This document shows, in pieces, positions 44,023 through 52,851 of a stretch of 64,000 nt of DNA (its first letter is position 1; each line of letters begins with the position of its first letter). The notes below the pieces were generated by a model that searched no databases, was not told the origin of the DNA, and saw only the letters and a program-made list of their open reading frames with translations. Origin of the DNA: Nitrospira sp. (GTDB lineage Bacteria; Nitrospirota; Nitrospiria; Nitrospirales; Nitrospiraceae); the NCBI GenBank assembly GCA_029194725.1, contig JARFXQ010000012.1:1-64000 (forward strand), in the 5' to 3' direction. Made by a program: the position numbers and the translations under genes.

Positions 44023-44829
44023 ATGGATGCAAGACGGAAAGCACATTACCGTCCGACCTTTCTGCGCCACTACACATACGATCCTCCCTCGCCCAAGTCA
44101 ACCGGCCGACGCAGAGCGACCCCTGTTCTTCTCTGGAGCACCCTGCTCATTGCATTTTCTTTAGGCGTCCTTGCGCTGAGCTGGCTCAGCACTCTTCCCG
44201 ATACCGACCTCCTGGCAAGGACCAACCCGACATCGACGGCGCTCATGGACCATCGGCTGGCAAGAGCGGCTGAGCAGGGACGCACCGGCAAGCGACAATG
44301 GATCTGGACACCTTTGAGCCGAATCGCGCCGGAATTGCAACGTGCCGTGATCGTGGCGGAGGACGCCTCGTTCTTTGTCCATGAAGGATTCGATTGGGAA
44401 GGCATCCGCGACGCCGCGCTGTACAATCTTGAAGCAGGAGAACTCAAACGAGGCGGGAGCACCATTACTCAACAGCTGGCGAAGAATCTTTACCTGTCCT
44501 CAGAACGTTCGCTGTTCCGCAAGGCCCGTGAAGCCTTGATCACACGCTCGCTCGAACAGCAGCTGACCAAGGCACGTATTCTCGAACTGTACCTCAATGT
44601 TGCGGAATGGGGGCGCGGCGTGTATGGGGCGGAAGCCGCGTCTCGTCATCACTTCGGAAAATCCGCGTCCGACTTGACCGCGGACGAAGCGGCCTGGCTG
44701 GCCGCCATTCTCCCCAGTCCGCAACGATACGACCCCCTGCGCAAAACTGTCTTCCTCACCAAACGGCATCAACGGATCCTTGGATGGATGGAGAAGGTCG
44801 CAGTCACTTCTCACAAACGTCTGCAATAA
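44023..44829 (+). CDS. mtgA: Monofunctional peptidoglycan transglycosylase
   Basis: 268 residues. One membrane anchor (PVLLWSTLLIAFSLGVLALSW, about 35-55), then the GT51 domain: VIVAEDASFFVHEGFDW, RGGSTITQQLAKNLYLS, KILELYLNVAEWG type motif, RHHFGKSASDLTADEAAWLAAILPSP. No transpeptidase domain. Polymerises lipid II glycan chains. Lies across from engB. Confidence 0.95.
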   Translation: MDARRKAHYRPTFLRHYTYDPPSPKSTGRRRATPVLLWSTLLIAFSLGVLALSWLSTLPDTDLLARTNPTSTALMDHRLARAAEQGRTGKRQWIWTPLSRIAPELQRAVIVAEDASFFVHEGFDWEGIRDAALYNLEAGELKRGGSTITQQLAKNLYLSSERSLFRKAREALITRSLEQQLTKARILELYLNVAEWGRGVYGAEAASRHHFGKSASDLTADEAAWLAAILPSPQRYDPLRKTVFLTKRHQRILGWMEKVAVTSHKRLQ

Positions 44830-44837
44830 AGACTCAG

Positions 44838-45275
44838 CTAGATTTCGCCGGCATCGCCGACCTGTCCGTGATTCGTTTCCCCGAAGATGGCCGATTCGTT
44901 GGTGTAGTGTTTGAATTCGAGCAGGTTGTGGGACGGGTCTTCCAGAAAGAACGTGCGGTGCTCGATGCGCGTACCGGGAAATCGCATGCGCGGCTGTTGG
45001 TAGAAGGAAAGCTCCTTTGCCTTGGCTCGATCCGCCAACTCCTGCCATTCCTGTTCTGAAAGGAAGACCAGTCCGAAATGACTTGGATAGATGCCTTTCT
45101 GTTTCGAGGGTTGCTCCGGCACGACATGCGCGACAAGCTGATGTCCAGCCAAACCGAGCGTAACGGCTTTCTCTGTCCGACGCCCGACGGTACATCCGAG
45201 GCCATCCACGTAGAACCGAAGCGTGGCTTCCACGTCCTGAATTGGGAAGGCGAGATGAAAGAGACTGCTGCTCAT
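44838..45275 (-). CDS. VOC family protein
   Basis: 145 residues from ATG 45275: LFHLAFPIQDVEATLRFYVDGLGCTVGRRTEKAVTLGLAGHQLVAHV, HFGLVFLSEQEW, RTFFLEDPSHNLLEFKHY, giving the expected metal His and Glu. The sequence resembles the group annotated glyoxalase/dioxygenase without known substrate. Start overlaps the iaaA stop by 4 bases, so the two are coupled. Confidence 0.88.
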   Translation of the reverse strand: MSSSLFHLAFPIQDVEATLRFYVDGLGCTVGRRTEKAVTLGLAGHQLVAHVVPEQPSKQKGIYPSHFGLVFLSEQEWQELADRAKAKELSFYQQPRMRFPGTRIEHRTFFLEDPSHNLLEFKHYTNESAIFGETNHGQVGDAGEI

Positions 45276-46156
45276 TGTAATCGGTCTCTCACTGTGGGCT
45301 CTCCCTTGCCATCCCACCACCCGGCCATCATGTGAGGGGTGGAATGGCGAATGGTGAATTGTCCGTTAGGGGTGAGGACCAGGCATCCCGCAGATCCCTT
45401 GATCCGAGCGACCAGCTTCTGCAACACGAGCCGTGCCACAGCTGCCTGTGTCTTGCCTTGCCCGAGTCGTTCACAGATTTCTTTGGCCACCGCCAGGCGA
45501 ATGATGCTCTCCCCCCATCCCGTCATTGAGACGGCGCCGGTTTCATTATCAGCATACACCCCGCAACCGATGATCGGTGTATCCCCGACTCTTCCGGGCA
45601 ACATGCGATCGATCCCACCGGTCGAGGCGCCGGCGGCGACCGTTCCGGTTCGATCGAGTGCAGCTGCTCCGACCGTCCCATGCTTCTCCCGATTTTGTGC
45701 GAGTTTTTGGAGAGCCGTTCCGTAGGAAAATCGGCGCGGCTTTCCTGACATCCGATGCCGCTCGACTTTGAAATGGCGCGCAAACCTGCCGGCCATCGGC
45801 CCCACGAGCAATACATGATCCGTTTCTTCCATCACAAGGCGCGCTGCGGTGATGGGATGCATAATTCCTTCAATAGAAGCCACCGCCCCGGCGCGCAGGC
45901 TATACCCTTCCATGATGGATGCATCCATCCGCTGGACTCCATCTAACTGGAGGTGCGATCCTTTCCCAGCGTTGAAGAGTCCACTACGTTCAAGCACGCG
46001 AATGGTGTGTTCGACGGCAAGAAGCGCCGAACCGCCGCGATCCAGCGCATGATAGCCGACTTGCAAGGCGGCATGCAGGCACGCGGCTTGTGATGAGGTC
46101 ATGGCGCGGGAGCCGGCGCCCCCGTGCGCGAGAATGATAGGACGGACGGGTTTCAA
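45272..46156 (-). CDS. iaaA: Isoaspartyl peptidase / type 2 L-asparaginase
   Basis: 294 residues, Ntn-hydrolase fold. IILAHGGAGS at the start, FNAGKGSHLQLDGVQRMDASIMEG, the autocleavage/catalytic Thr in KHGTVGAAALD, and ASTGGIDRMLPGRVGDTPIIGCGVYAD. Splits beta-aspartyl peptides and asparagine. Start is a TTG that overlaps the stop of the upstream gene; four genes from 46719 down to 44838 form one block of overlaps. Confidence 0.92.
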   Translation of the reverse strand: MKPVRPIILAHGGAGSRAMTSSQAACLHAALQVGYHALDRGGSALLAVEHTIRVLERSGLFNAGKGSHLQLDGVQRMDASIMEGYSLRAGAVASIEGIMHPITAARLVMEETDHVLLVGPMAGRFARHFKVERHRMSGKPRRFSYGTALQKLAQNREKHGTVGAAALDRTGTVAAGASTGGIDRMLPGRVGDTPIIGCGVYADNETGAVSMTGWGESIIRLAVAKEICERLGQGKTQAAVARLVLQKLVARIKGSAGCLVLTPNGQFTIRHSTPHMMAGWWDGKGEPTVRDRLQ

Positions 46157-46719
46157 TTCAAGAGCAGATCTCGGGTCTTTTGATAGACAGGATTTTGCAT
46201 GCGTTCCAGATCGGACCGCACAAATCCCAGGCCCGTTACGCAGAGTTCGAAGTTTTCGGATAATTTTTGAAACAAGGGCAAATTGGTTTCCGCATCATCG
46301 CGGCCGATTTGTGCGACGATCCCGTAGGACCGTTTGCCGGTCTTCATATAGTCCACAAGAAAGTCCTTGTGATAGATCGGGCCGGCGGACTTGAGCCGCC
46401 GAAGATACTCTGGAAAGAGTCCCGCCATGAACAGCGTGAAATCCCCAATGTGACGATGCACATCCCGTTCACGATCCAGTGATTGCGCTTCGAGCATGAC
46501 CTCCGATTCAAGGAGCAACTCGACGACGCTATCGATCGGCTGATTCTGTCGATTTCTGATCTTATAGAGCTGATCCGTATGGGTGAAATCGACCAACAGG
46601 TTGGAAACGTACGATGTGACCTTGGCGTCAGGCCACCCAAGGTGTTCCGTGAAGCTCTTTTCGGTTAACGCGCCGAAGAGTTGTCGGAGCGGGTGTCGTG
46701 GAGGAACTTGAGTGCCCAT
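46153..46719 (-). CDS. Conserved protein of unknown function
   Basis: 188 residues from the ATG at 46719 (AGGAGG 5 bases ahead; a GTG two codons upstream is less likely). Mostly helical and charged: LRQLFGALTEKSFTEHLGWPDAKVTSYVSNLLVDFTHTDQLYKI, RDVHRHIGDFTLFMAGLFPEYLRRL, KRSYGIVAQIGRDDAETNLPLFQKLSENFELC. No known motif, no signal peptide or membrane span. Translationally coupled to iaaA. Confidence 0.7.
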   Translation of the reverse strand: MGTQVPPRHPLRQLFGALTEKSFTEHLGWPDAKVTSYVSNLLVDFTHTDQLYKIRNRQNQPIDSVVELLLESEVMLEAQSLDRERDVHRHIGDFTLFMAGLFPEYLRRLKSAGPIYHKDFLVDYMKTGKRSYGIVAQIGRDDAETNLPLFQKLSENFELCVTGLGFVRSDLERMQNPVYQKTRDLLLN

Positions 46720-46837
46720 CTCCACCTCCTGCGAAGGCCGATGAGGCGTGAACTCAGTATACCAGATCCTGATGATGAACCGCTTTCCAGTCTTGTCGAT
46801 TCTATCGGCACTCCAACAATAAACCTTGAATTCCGAA

Positions 46838-47287
46838 TTAACGCCCTTCGCGACTGTCCACCACGAATGTTACGGGCCCGTCGTTCACCAATGTCACACT
46901 CATATGTGCGGCAAACACACCTGTCTCCACCGATGTCCCGCATGCCCGTAGGCCAGCCGCGACTTGTTCATAGAGGCGCTTAGCCAGGTCAGGAGGAGCG
47001 GCTTCATCAAAGCTGGGACGACGCCCGTTGTCGGTTCTGCCCACCAGAGTGAATTGAGAGACCAACAGCACGGCGCCACCCACGTCCGTCAACGATCGGT
47101 TCATCTTCCCTTGTTCATCCGCAAAAATGCGAAGGCTTCGAATCTTGTCGACCAGATATCGCACGCCCGTCTCACCATCGCCTTTCGCGACGCCCAACAA
47201 GACCATTAAGCCATGTTGGATCCGTCCGACGACTTTACCATCAACCTCTACGGAAGCACGAGTGACACGCTGAAGGACCACTCTCAT
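46838..47287 (-). CDS. dtd: D-aminoacyl-tRNA deacylase
   Basis: 149 residues: MRVVLQRVTRASVEVDG, the active-site VLLVSQFTLVG and the C-terminal VTLVNDGPVTFVVDSRE near G-cisP. Hydrolyses D-amino acids from tRNA. Nine bases after ogt on the same strand. Confidence 0.96.
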   Translation of the reverse strand: MRVVLQRVTRASVEVDGKVVGRIQHGLMVLLGVAKGDGETGVRYLVDKIRSLRIFADEQGKMNRSLTDVGGAVLLVSQFTLVGRTDNGRRPSFDEAAPPDLAKRLYEQVAAGLRACGTSVETGVFAAHMSVTLVNDGPVTFVVDSREGR

Positions 47288-47296
47288 CGATTGAGG

Positions 47297-47812
47297 TTAC
47301 CTTCGCAATTGAGTCAACGTCCCTTCAAGAGCCAGCAACTTTCGTTTCATGGACAGCCCACCGGAGAACCCACCGAGCGATGCGTCGTGAGCGACAATCC
47401 GGTGACAGGGGATGACGATCGGAATTGGATTCGCGCCAAGCGCGTTGCCGACCGCTCGGGCGTAGTGCCTGCCTCCGACTCGTGAGGCAATCCATTGATA
47501 TGAACGGAGCTTGCCGTAAGGCACCCGCAGTAACGTCCGCCATACTTGTCGTTGAAACGAAGTTCCTTCCGAGAAATCAAGAGGCACATCAAAGGCACTC
47601 CGTTTCCCGGAAAGATAATCAAGAAGCTGGTGGCGAGCCGTTTCCAGTCGCGCGGACCCCCCTTGTCGCAACGGTTCATCCGACTGTGCCCTGAGATCAA
47701 ATTCGACAGCCCGCTTCGAGCGTTTCGGCAATACAATCGCTCGAATCCCTTTCTGGGATTCTGCGATTCCCATCCAACCCCATGGCGAATGAAAGATGAT
47801 TGCTCGCCGCAT
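47297..47812 (-). CDS. ogt: Methylated-DNA-protein-cysteine methyltransferase
   Basis: 171 residues. FQRQVWRTLLRVPYGKLRSY (helix-turn-helix with Arg finger), ARAVGNALGANPIPIVIPCHRIVAHDASLGGFSGGL: the acceptor Cys is in PCHR. Repairs O6-alkylguanine. Thirteen bases after murJ. Confidence 0.95.
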   Translation of the reverse strand: MRRAIIFHSPWGWMGIAESQKGIRAIVLPKRSKRAVEFDLRAQSDEPLRQGGSARLETARHQLLDYLSGKRSAFDVPLDFSEGTSFQRQVWRTLLRVPYGKLRSYQWIASRVGGRHYARAVGNALGANPIPIVIPCHRIVAHDASLGGFSGGLSMKRKLLALEGTLTQLRR

Positions 47813-47825
47813 AGCTCGCTCCCTG

Positions 47826-49439
47826 TCATCCTGTCAATCGACTCAACTTTCTGCGCACCATCCCCCACACCACCCCGAGTTCCTCGGATCGAAACAACGC
47901 ATGGACACCAAGATATCCGCCGACACTCAACCCGATAGCGGCGACAAGCATCGCAGATTTCGTGACCCACTCGGCAGGATGCGTCCATACCTGTGCTCCA
48001 GCTGTCCACCAGCAGACGGTCGCCAGGGGAATACATGCCGCGAGGACCCGCAGGGAAGACTGTCCCACCCCTCTCCAGTCAACTCCGCCTAGTCTCCGGT
48101 TCAATACCACCACCAGGATGATTCCGTTTACCATGGATGCCAATGCCGTGGCGAGCGCCAAACCTGCCGCACCTAGAACAGACATCAACACCAGTGAGAA
48201 GAAGATATTCGCCGCCAGCGCGACCGCCGCCGAGATGGCCGGCGTCCTGGTATCTTGCAGCGAATAGAACGCCGTGACGATGATACGAACCCCTCCGAAT
48301 GCCCACAAACCAACTGCGTAGCAGAGGATCGTCAGCGCCGTTTCAGCAGTATCTTGGGCGGTGAATGTGCCATGCTCGAAAAAGAGATGCACGATCGGAG
48401 TGCGCAGCAGAATCAAGCCCACCATCGCCGGCACGATGATGAAGAGGATCATTCGCAGACCGAATCCGAGCGTGGTGCGCAATTCTTCCAACGCGCCTCG
48501 CGCCGCTTGTGATGATAACGTAGGCAAAATCGCCGTCGCCAACGCGACCCCGAAGATACCTAGTGGGAATTGGATCAGCCGCATGCCGTAAAACAAGTAG
48601 GTCGGTCCGCCGGCGAAGAACGATGCCAACACCGTGCTCACCGTCAGGTTGATCTGAGTCACAGACAGGCCAAGCAGCGTGGGCAACATCAACGTGCCGA
48701 TCCGCCGCAGGCCAGGATGTCCTGGCTCGAATCGGAAGCCGAACAGCAATCCCCGTAATTTCAGGCTGGGAACCTGCATAGCGAACTGGGCCGCTCCTCC
48801 CGCCACCACGCCGATCGCCACCCCGATAATCGGTTCTGGCAGATGTGGAGCCAGCCAAACGGCGCCGACGATGATGAAGAGGTTGAGGAAAAGCGGCGAG
48901 AAGGCCGGCGCTGCGAAGGCTCGTACTGAGTTCAGAATGCCCATGGCCAACGCCGCCAAGCTGATGAACAGAAGGTACGGAAACATGACGCGGGCGAGCA
49001 GCGTCGTGAGCGCGAGTTTCTCGGGATTGTCCTGAAATCCCGGCGCGAGCAATTGGACGAGCCAGGGAGCAGCCAAAATTCCCACCATCGTCACCAGCGT
49101 AACGATGGTCAAGAGCGTCGTGAAGACCGCACTGGCCAGTTCCCAGGCCTCCTGTTTGCTCCGTGTCGTCCGGTATTCCGTGTACACGGGAATGAAGGCC
49201 GACGACATCGAACCTTCTGCAAACAACTCGCGGAGGAGGCTGGGGATGCGGAACGCGATGAAAAAGGCATCCGCTGCCGGAGTCGCGCCGAACAATCTGG
49301 CCAATACCATGTCGCGGATGAAGCCGAGGATACGGCTGGAAAACGTGGCGACGCCGATCACCCCGGCCGCTTTGACGACTGATTGATTCTCGTCCTGCAG
49401 CTTGGTTGGAGCACCGGCCGAGACGGTGGGCTCTGACAT
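47826..49439 (-). CDS. murJ: Lipid II flippase MurJ (MviN)
   Basis: 537 residues and about 14 membrane spans: GVATFSSRILGFIRDMVLARLFGATPAADAFFIAFRIPSLLRELFAEGSMSSAFIPVYTEY near the N-terminus is diagnostic for MurJ/MviN (MOP exporter superfamily). Moves lipid II across the inner membrane. The 170 bases upstream separate it from bactofilin. Confidence 0.96.
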   Translation of the reverse strand: MSEPTVSAGAPTKLQDENQSVVKAAGVIGVATFSSRILGFIRDMVLARLFGATPAADAFFIAFRIPSLLRELFAEGSMSSAFIPVYTEYRTTRSKQEAWELASAVFTTLLTIVTLVTMVGILAAPWLVQLLAPGFQDNPEKLALTTLLARVMFPYLLFISLAALAMGILNSVRAFAAPAFSPLFLNLFIIVGAVWLAPHLPEPIIGVAIGVVAGGAAQFAMQVPSLKLRGLLFGFRFEPGHPGLRRIGTLMLPTLLGLSVTQINLTVSTVLASFFAGGPTYLFYGMRLIQFPLGIFGVALATAILPTLSSQAARGALEELRTTLGFGLRMILFIIVPAMVGLILLRTPIVHLFFEHGTFTAQDTAETALTILCYAVGLWAFGGVRIIVTAFYSLQDTRTPAISAAVALAANIFFSLVLMSVLGAAGLALATALASMVNGIILVVVLNRRLGGVDWRGVGQSSLRVLAACIPLATVCWWTAGAQVWTHPAEWVTKSAMLVAAIGLSVGGYLGVHALFRSEELGVVWGMVRRKLSRLTG

Positions 49440-49565
49440 GGACCCGGATTCTAGCGGAACGATCGCAAGGCGTCTATGGAACCTGAGATTTGCAGGTACT
49501 TTTTCAAGACCAGAGCGATTGATGAGTAAGGGAAGCAGGCAAGTTGATTTCTTGCGGAGCCAGGT

Positions 49566-49595
49566 CTCTGGCGCGTGTTAGAGATCGCGCCAGAG
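49566..49595. repeat. Strong inverted repeat between bactofilin and murJ
   Basis: Perfect 10-bp arms CTCTGGCGCG/CGCGCCAGAG with a 10-base loop, extended outward by imperfect CCAG/CTGG pairing. It lies just after the bactofilin stop on the minus strand. There is no U-run after either arm, so it could be a stabilising 3' hairpin or a weak terminator. Confidence 0.5.
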
Positions 49596-49609
49596 GCTCT
49601 GGACGCTCA

Positions 49610-50140
49610 TCACGCCGCCAGCCGTTGAACCGGTGGCCGGCTCGTGATACTGACGACGTTTGACCCCATGTCCCTTGTCACCTCAGGCTGAGCTTGGGCT
49701 TTCATCTCAAATGTGCCATTGAACACCACTCCTTCTTCCATCGAAAGCACCGGGGTGATCAGGCTGCCCTGTACGATTGCAGGAGCACGGAGAACGATCT
49801 GGTCCTTCGCCTGAATATCGCCGTGGATGGTTCCCTGGCATACCACCGTCCCGGCGCTGACCTTTGCCTTGATCACTGCCTCAGGCCCCACGAGCAAACC
49901 GCCGTCGGTGTGAAGTTCTCCGTCCAAGAATCCATCGATCCGTACTGTGCCGGAATAGGTGAGGATACCCTTGAACTCGACATCTTTTCCGACGAACGCC
50001 ACCTCATCCGGAAGGGCCGGGCCGCTCTTTGATGGACTACGCCTGTCCTCCGCCCACCGTTCTCGCGCCCGTTCTCCTGCTGTCTGTTCTCCTCCCCCCC
50101 GTTCTCCTTCCTCCCCTTCCCCATCCTCCTGCTTCCACAT
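49610..50140 (-). CDS. Bactofilin
   Basis: 176 residues from the ATG at 50140 (AAGGAGG 10 bases ahead). The first 45 residues are a highly charged low-complexity tail (EDGEGEEGERGGGEQ...). The core is the bactofilin beta-helix: VEFKGILTYSGTVRIDGFLDGELHTDGGLLVGPEAVIKAKVSAGTVVCQGTIHGDIQAKDQIVL. Bactofilins polymerise without nucleotide into cytoskeletal filaments that shape cells. The open frame reaches further upstream (50398) without a credible start. Confidence 0.9.
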   Translation of the reverse strand: MWKQEDGEGEEGERGGGEQTAGERARERWAEDRRSPSKSGPALPDEVAFVGKDVEFKGILTYSGTVRIDGFLDGELHTDGGLLVGPEAVIKAKVSAGTVVCQGTIHGDIQAKDQIVLRAPAIVQGSLITPVLSMEEGVVFNGTFEMKAQAQPEVTRDMGSNVVSITSRPPVQRLAA

Positions 50141-50273
50141 AATGACGCTGCCTCCTTGTCCGTAATATCTCACTATATATAAAGCTCGACCCTGCCGAAC
50201 AGTTCCGCCCGACCTCTTATGTATCGGTCGGCAACGATATTTTATTGAGTGCACAAGATATGAAGAGGAGTCC

Positions 50274-50936
50274 TCATGGCTCCTGTACCAGGTCATTCGG
50301 CAATTCATCAGGATTGTCACCCGGACGACCAGGACAAATCTCGGCAAGGAGCATGCCGCATGTATCGATGCTCTGACACAGCCCGCCGACAATATCACCC
50401 GTTTTCAATCGGCCGAAAGCAGCTTGGGCGACCTGGGACCATCGTTCTACCGGGACTCGTCGCAACAAAGATGGATCCGGAAGCACGTAAATCTGGTGCT
50501 CTAGGAGAGACACCATGATCAACACGCCGGTGCGCTCACGCGTCTGAGAGACGGCATGCTGTGTGAAGGCACGTTCTGCCTTGAGCTTCACCTTGCCTTG
50601 CATCCGAGCGGTGGAGGTGAGAAGGCGAATAATAGGGACAAAGGTGCCAATCCATACTCCTCCCCCATAGGCCAGGATCGTGGCCAGTACCAGCCAAGCA
50701 GCATTGGAGGCATGCCAACCCCACGGCAGCCAAAGGAGGTCAGTGGTCAGGAGGATCGTCAGTACCGACAGCGCGAGGGCTATTCCAGCACGATGTTGCG
50801 CGTCGCGATAAAACCCGGATCGGCTGGCGATCATTGGGACGATCTCCGCATTCGTCTGTTGTTCCGCGGCATGCACAGCCAGCCTGATCCGCTCCCGTTC
50901 GTTGGCTGTGAGCCGCAGCTCTTTACCAGTTTCCAC
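50274..50936 (-). CDS. TPM-domain membrane protein (second of a pair)
   Basis: 220 residues from the GTG at 50936, which follows GGAGGTGGAG in the end of the preceding gene; the longer upstream frame is a shadow of its Gly-rich tail. TPM domain: TANERERIRLAVHAAEQQTNAEIVPMI; two membrane spans (GIALALSVLTILLTTDLLWL; NAAWLVLATILAYGGGVWIGTFVPII); then AERAFTQHAVSQTRERTGVLIMVSLLEHQIYVLPD..., the usual end of YgcG-like proteins. Overlaps the first TPM gene by 14 bases. Function unknown; such pairs occur with LemA. Confidence 0.85.
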   Translation of the reverse strand: METGKELRLTANERERIRLAVHAAEQQTNAEIVPMIASRSGFYRDAQHRAGIALALSVLTILLTTDLLWLPWGWHASNAAWLVLATILAYGGGVWIGTFVPIIRLLTSTARMQGKVKLKAERAFTQHAVSQTRERTGVLIMVSLLEHQIYVLPDPSLLRRVPVERWSQVAQAAFGRLKTGDIVGGLCQSIDTCGMLLAEICPGRPGDNPDELPNDLVQEP

Positions 50937-51792
50937 TGGCTCCACCTCCTCCAAAATCACCTCCTCCACCACTGAACCCACCTCCACCACCAAACGAACC
51001 TCCGCCCCACCCACCGCCGCGGCTACTGTACCAAACCCAATCATCGATGCCGCTGGACCGACCCCTCCTTCCTCCGGTGCCAGAGGCGCCAATCACCAGC
51101 AACAGAAACAAAGTGATACCACTTGCCATGAGTGCCGGAACCATCCACGGTGCCAGCAAGGTGGTGATCCCTGCCCCAGCGACCGACCCGATCAAACGAT
51201 GGATATTCATGAACAGGAGTCCAACGAGCAGTCCGACAACGACGGCAACCACGACCTGGCTAATGATATCGCTTTCCTCCCGAGGTACTGCCTTCTCAGA
51301 GGCCTGATAGGTTCCCTCAATGGTTTTTACGATCGCGTTGATGCCCCCAGTTACCCCACCGGGTATATCACCGGTGCGAAACCGAGGAACAATTTCATTC
51401 CTGATAATTTGAGCCGAACGAATGTCGGTCAAGGCCCCTTCCAAGCCGTATCCGACTTCGATGCGGACTTTTCGCTCCTTTATCGCCACGAGCAGCAGAA
51501 CACCGTTGTCGGTGCCTTTTTGACCGAGTTTCCAGGTCGTCGCAACACGATGAGAAAATTCTTCGAGGGGTTCGCCTTCGAGGGAGGGCACTATCAGGAC
51601 AGCTACTTGATTACTCGACTGGGTTTCATGCGCCGCCAGTTGAGCTGTCAGCGACTCATTCGTCGAATTCGGCAAGACATGGGCGAGATCGACGATCCGC
51701 CCCGTGAGTGGCGGAATATCACGAGCCGCGGCAGATGTGGTGAGAAAGAGGATGGCGGCTGCCAGGCAGCAGCCGAATGCGAGGCGGCTCAT
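50923..51792 (-). CDS. TPM-domain protein with Gly-rich C-terminus
   Basis: 289 residues from ATG 51792 (GGGAG ahead). Signal peptide (LAFGCCLAAAILFLTTSAAA), TPM domain (LTGRIVDLAHVLPNSTNESLTAQLAAHETQSSNQVAVLIVPSLEG, KGTDNGVLLLVAIKERKVRIEVGYGLEGALTD), two membrane spans (about 190-210 and 225-260) and a C-terminal tail rich in GGG, GGSFGGGGG repeats. Part of a three-gene minus-strand operon with lemA; such sets are widespread but their task is unknown. Confidence 0.9.
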   Translation of the reverse strand: MSRLAFGCCLAAAILFLTTSAAARDIPPLTGRIVDLAHVLPNSTNESLTAQLAAHETQSSNQVAVLIVPSLEGEPLEEFSHRVATTWKLGQKGTDNGVLLLVAIKERKVRIEVGYGLEGALTDIRSAQIIRNEIVPRFRTGDIPGGVTGGINAIVKTIEGTYQASEKAVPREESDIISQVVVAVVVGLLVGLLFMNIHRLIGSVAGAGITTLLAPWMVPALMASGITLFLLLVIGASGTGGRRGRSSGIDDWVWYSSRGGGWGGGSFGGGGGFSGGGGDFGGGGASGNW

Positions 51793-51826
51793 TCCGAGTA
51801 CTCCCAACCTTCACCTCAACCTCGAT

Positions 51827-52429
51827 TCAGAACTTCACTTCGGGGGGGTGCGCCACTGCTTTCTCATCGGCGACAGTAAAGTTTGGGCGCTCTTCCAAGT
51901 GCAGCAGCAGCTTCGCTGTGAGGTTGGTCGGGAAAAATCGGACCATCTTGTTATATTCCGCCACTCGGTCGATGTACCGCTTACGCGCCACCGTGATCCG
52001 ATTTTCCGTCCCCTCCAGCTGGCTTTGGAGGTCTCTGAAATTTTGATCGGCTTTCAGGTTGGGGTAATTTTCGGCAATGGCGATCAGCCGGCCTAGCGCC
52101 GATGTCAGACCGGCTTGGGCCTTTTGAAATGTCTCGAATGCGGCTGGATCTTTTAACACCTCGGGCGTCATCTGCATCCCCGTCGCCTTGGCTCTGGCGT
52201 TCACAACGCCTTCAAGGGTCTCCTTTTCGTGAGCTGCGTACCCCTTGACCGTCGCAACGAGGTTCGGGATGAGATCAGCCCGGCGCTGGTATTGATTGAT
52301 CACTTCGCTCCAGGCAGCCTTCGTATCTTCGTCCAATCCTTGAAGATCGTTGTAACCGCAACCCGACACAGACAATGCACCGATCAACGTTAGGGTGATC
52401 ACGGTCTTTCGCCACCAAGTACGCCCCAT
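51827..52429 (-). CDS. LemA family lipoprotein
   Basis: 200 residues. N-terminal lipobox SVSGC; then the LemA helical pattern WSEVINQYQRRADLIPNLVATVKGYAAHEKETLEGVVNARAKA, LGRLIAIAENYPNLKADQNFRDLQSQLEGTENRITVARKRYIDRVAEYNKMVRFFP. First gene of the lemA-TPM-TPM operon. Role unknown in bacteria. Confidence 0.94.
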   Translation of the reverse strand: MGRTWWRKTVITLTLIGALSVSGCGYNDLQGLDEDTKAAWSEVINQYQRRADLIPNLVATVKGYAAHEKETLEGVVNARAKATGMQMTPEVLKDPAAFETFQKAQAGLTSALGRLIAIAENYPNLKADQNFRDLQSQLEGTENRITVARKRYIDRVAEYNKMVRFFPTNLTAKLLLHLEERPNFTVADEKAVAHPPEVKF

Positions 52430-52530
52430 CGATTCCTCCTTCAGCAGTCGAGCAGGACGCAGTGTCCCTCCAGCTCGCGATCATGCTACCATGGGCATAA
52501 TCATTAAGATATGTCGGTCAAGAGGGGCCT

Positions 52531-52836
52531 ATGTCACGGGAGCAGTCGATTCGCAAACCTGGTGGGTTTCAAGTACGACACCGCACCCTCGGCATCTACC
52601 AAGGCAGTGCGATCGACCTCGCTTTCTGGCATCCGTCGTCAGGCATGCCCGAACATGGGCTCTGCCGGTTTTCGACAAGAGACAAGGCAGAAGCGTTGAT
52701 CGATGTGCTCTCATCTTCAGCCTGCGGGGAACCGATGGATCGCAACGATCTGACGATCGAGCCGTTCGATGTCACCGAACACGACCGTTTGATCACTGAA
52801 CATCCGCTGCCATCTGCCTGGGAGACACCGACCTAG
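52531..52836 (+). CDS. Small protein of unknown function
   Basis: 101 residues, preceded by AGAGGGG 4 bases before the ATG. Contains FQVRHRTLGIYQGSAIDLAFWHP and CRFSTRDKAEALIDVLSS; no signal peptide or known motif. Codon pattern and ribosome-binding site support a real gene, though it could be dispensable. Confidence 0.55.
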   Translation: MSREQSIRKPGGFQVRHRTLGIYQGSAIDLAFWHPSSGMPEHGLCRFSTRDKAEALIDVLSSSACGEPMDRNDLTIEPFDVTEHDRLITEHPLPSAWETPT

Positions 52837-52851
52837 GCTGAGGGATCATGA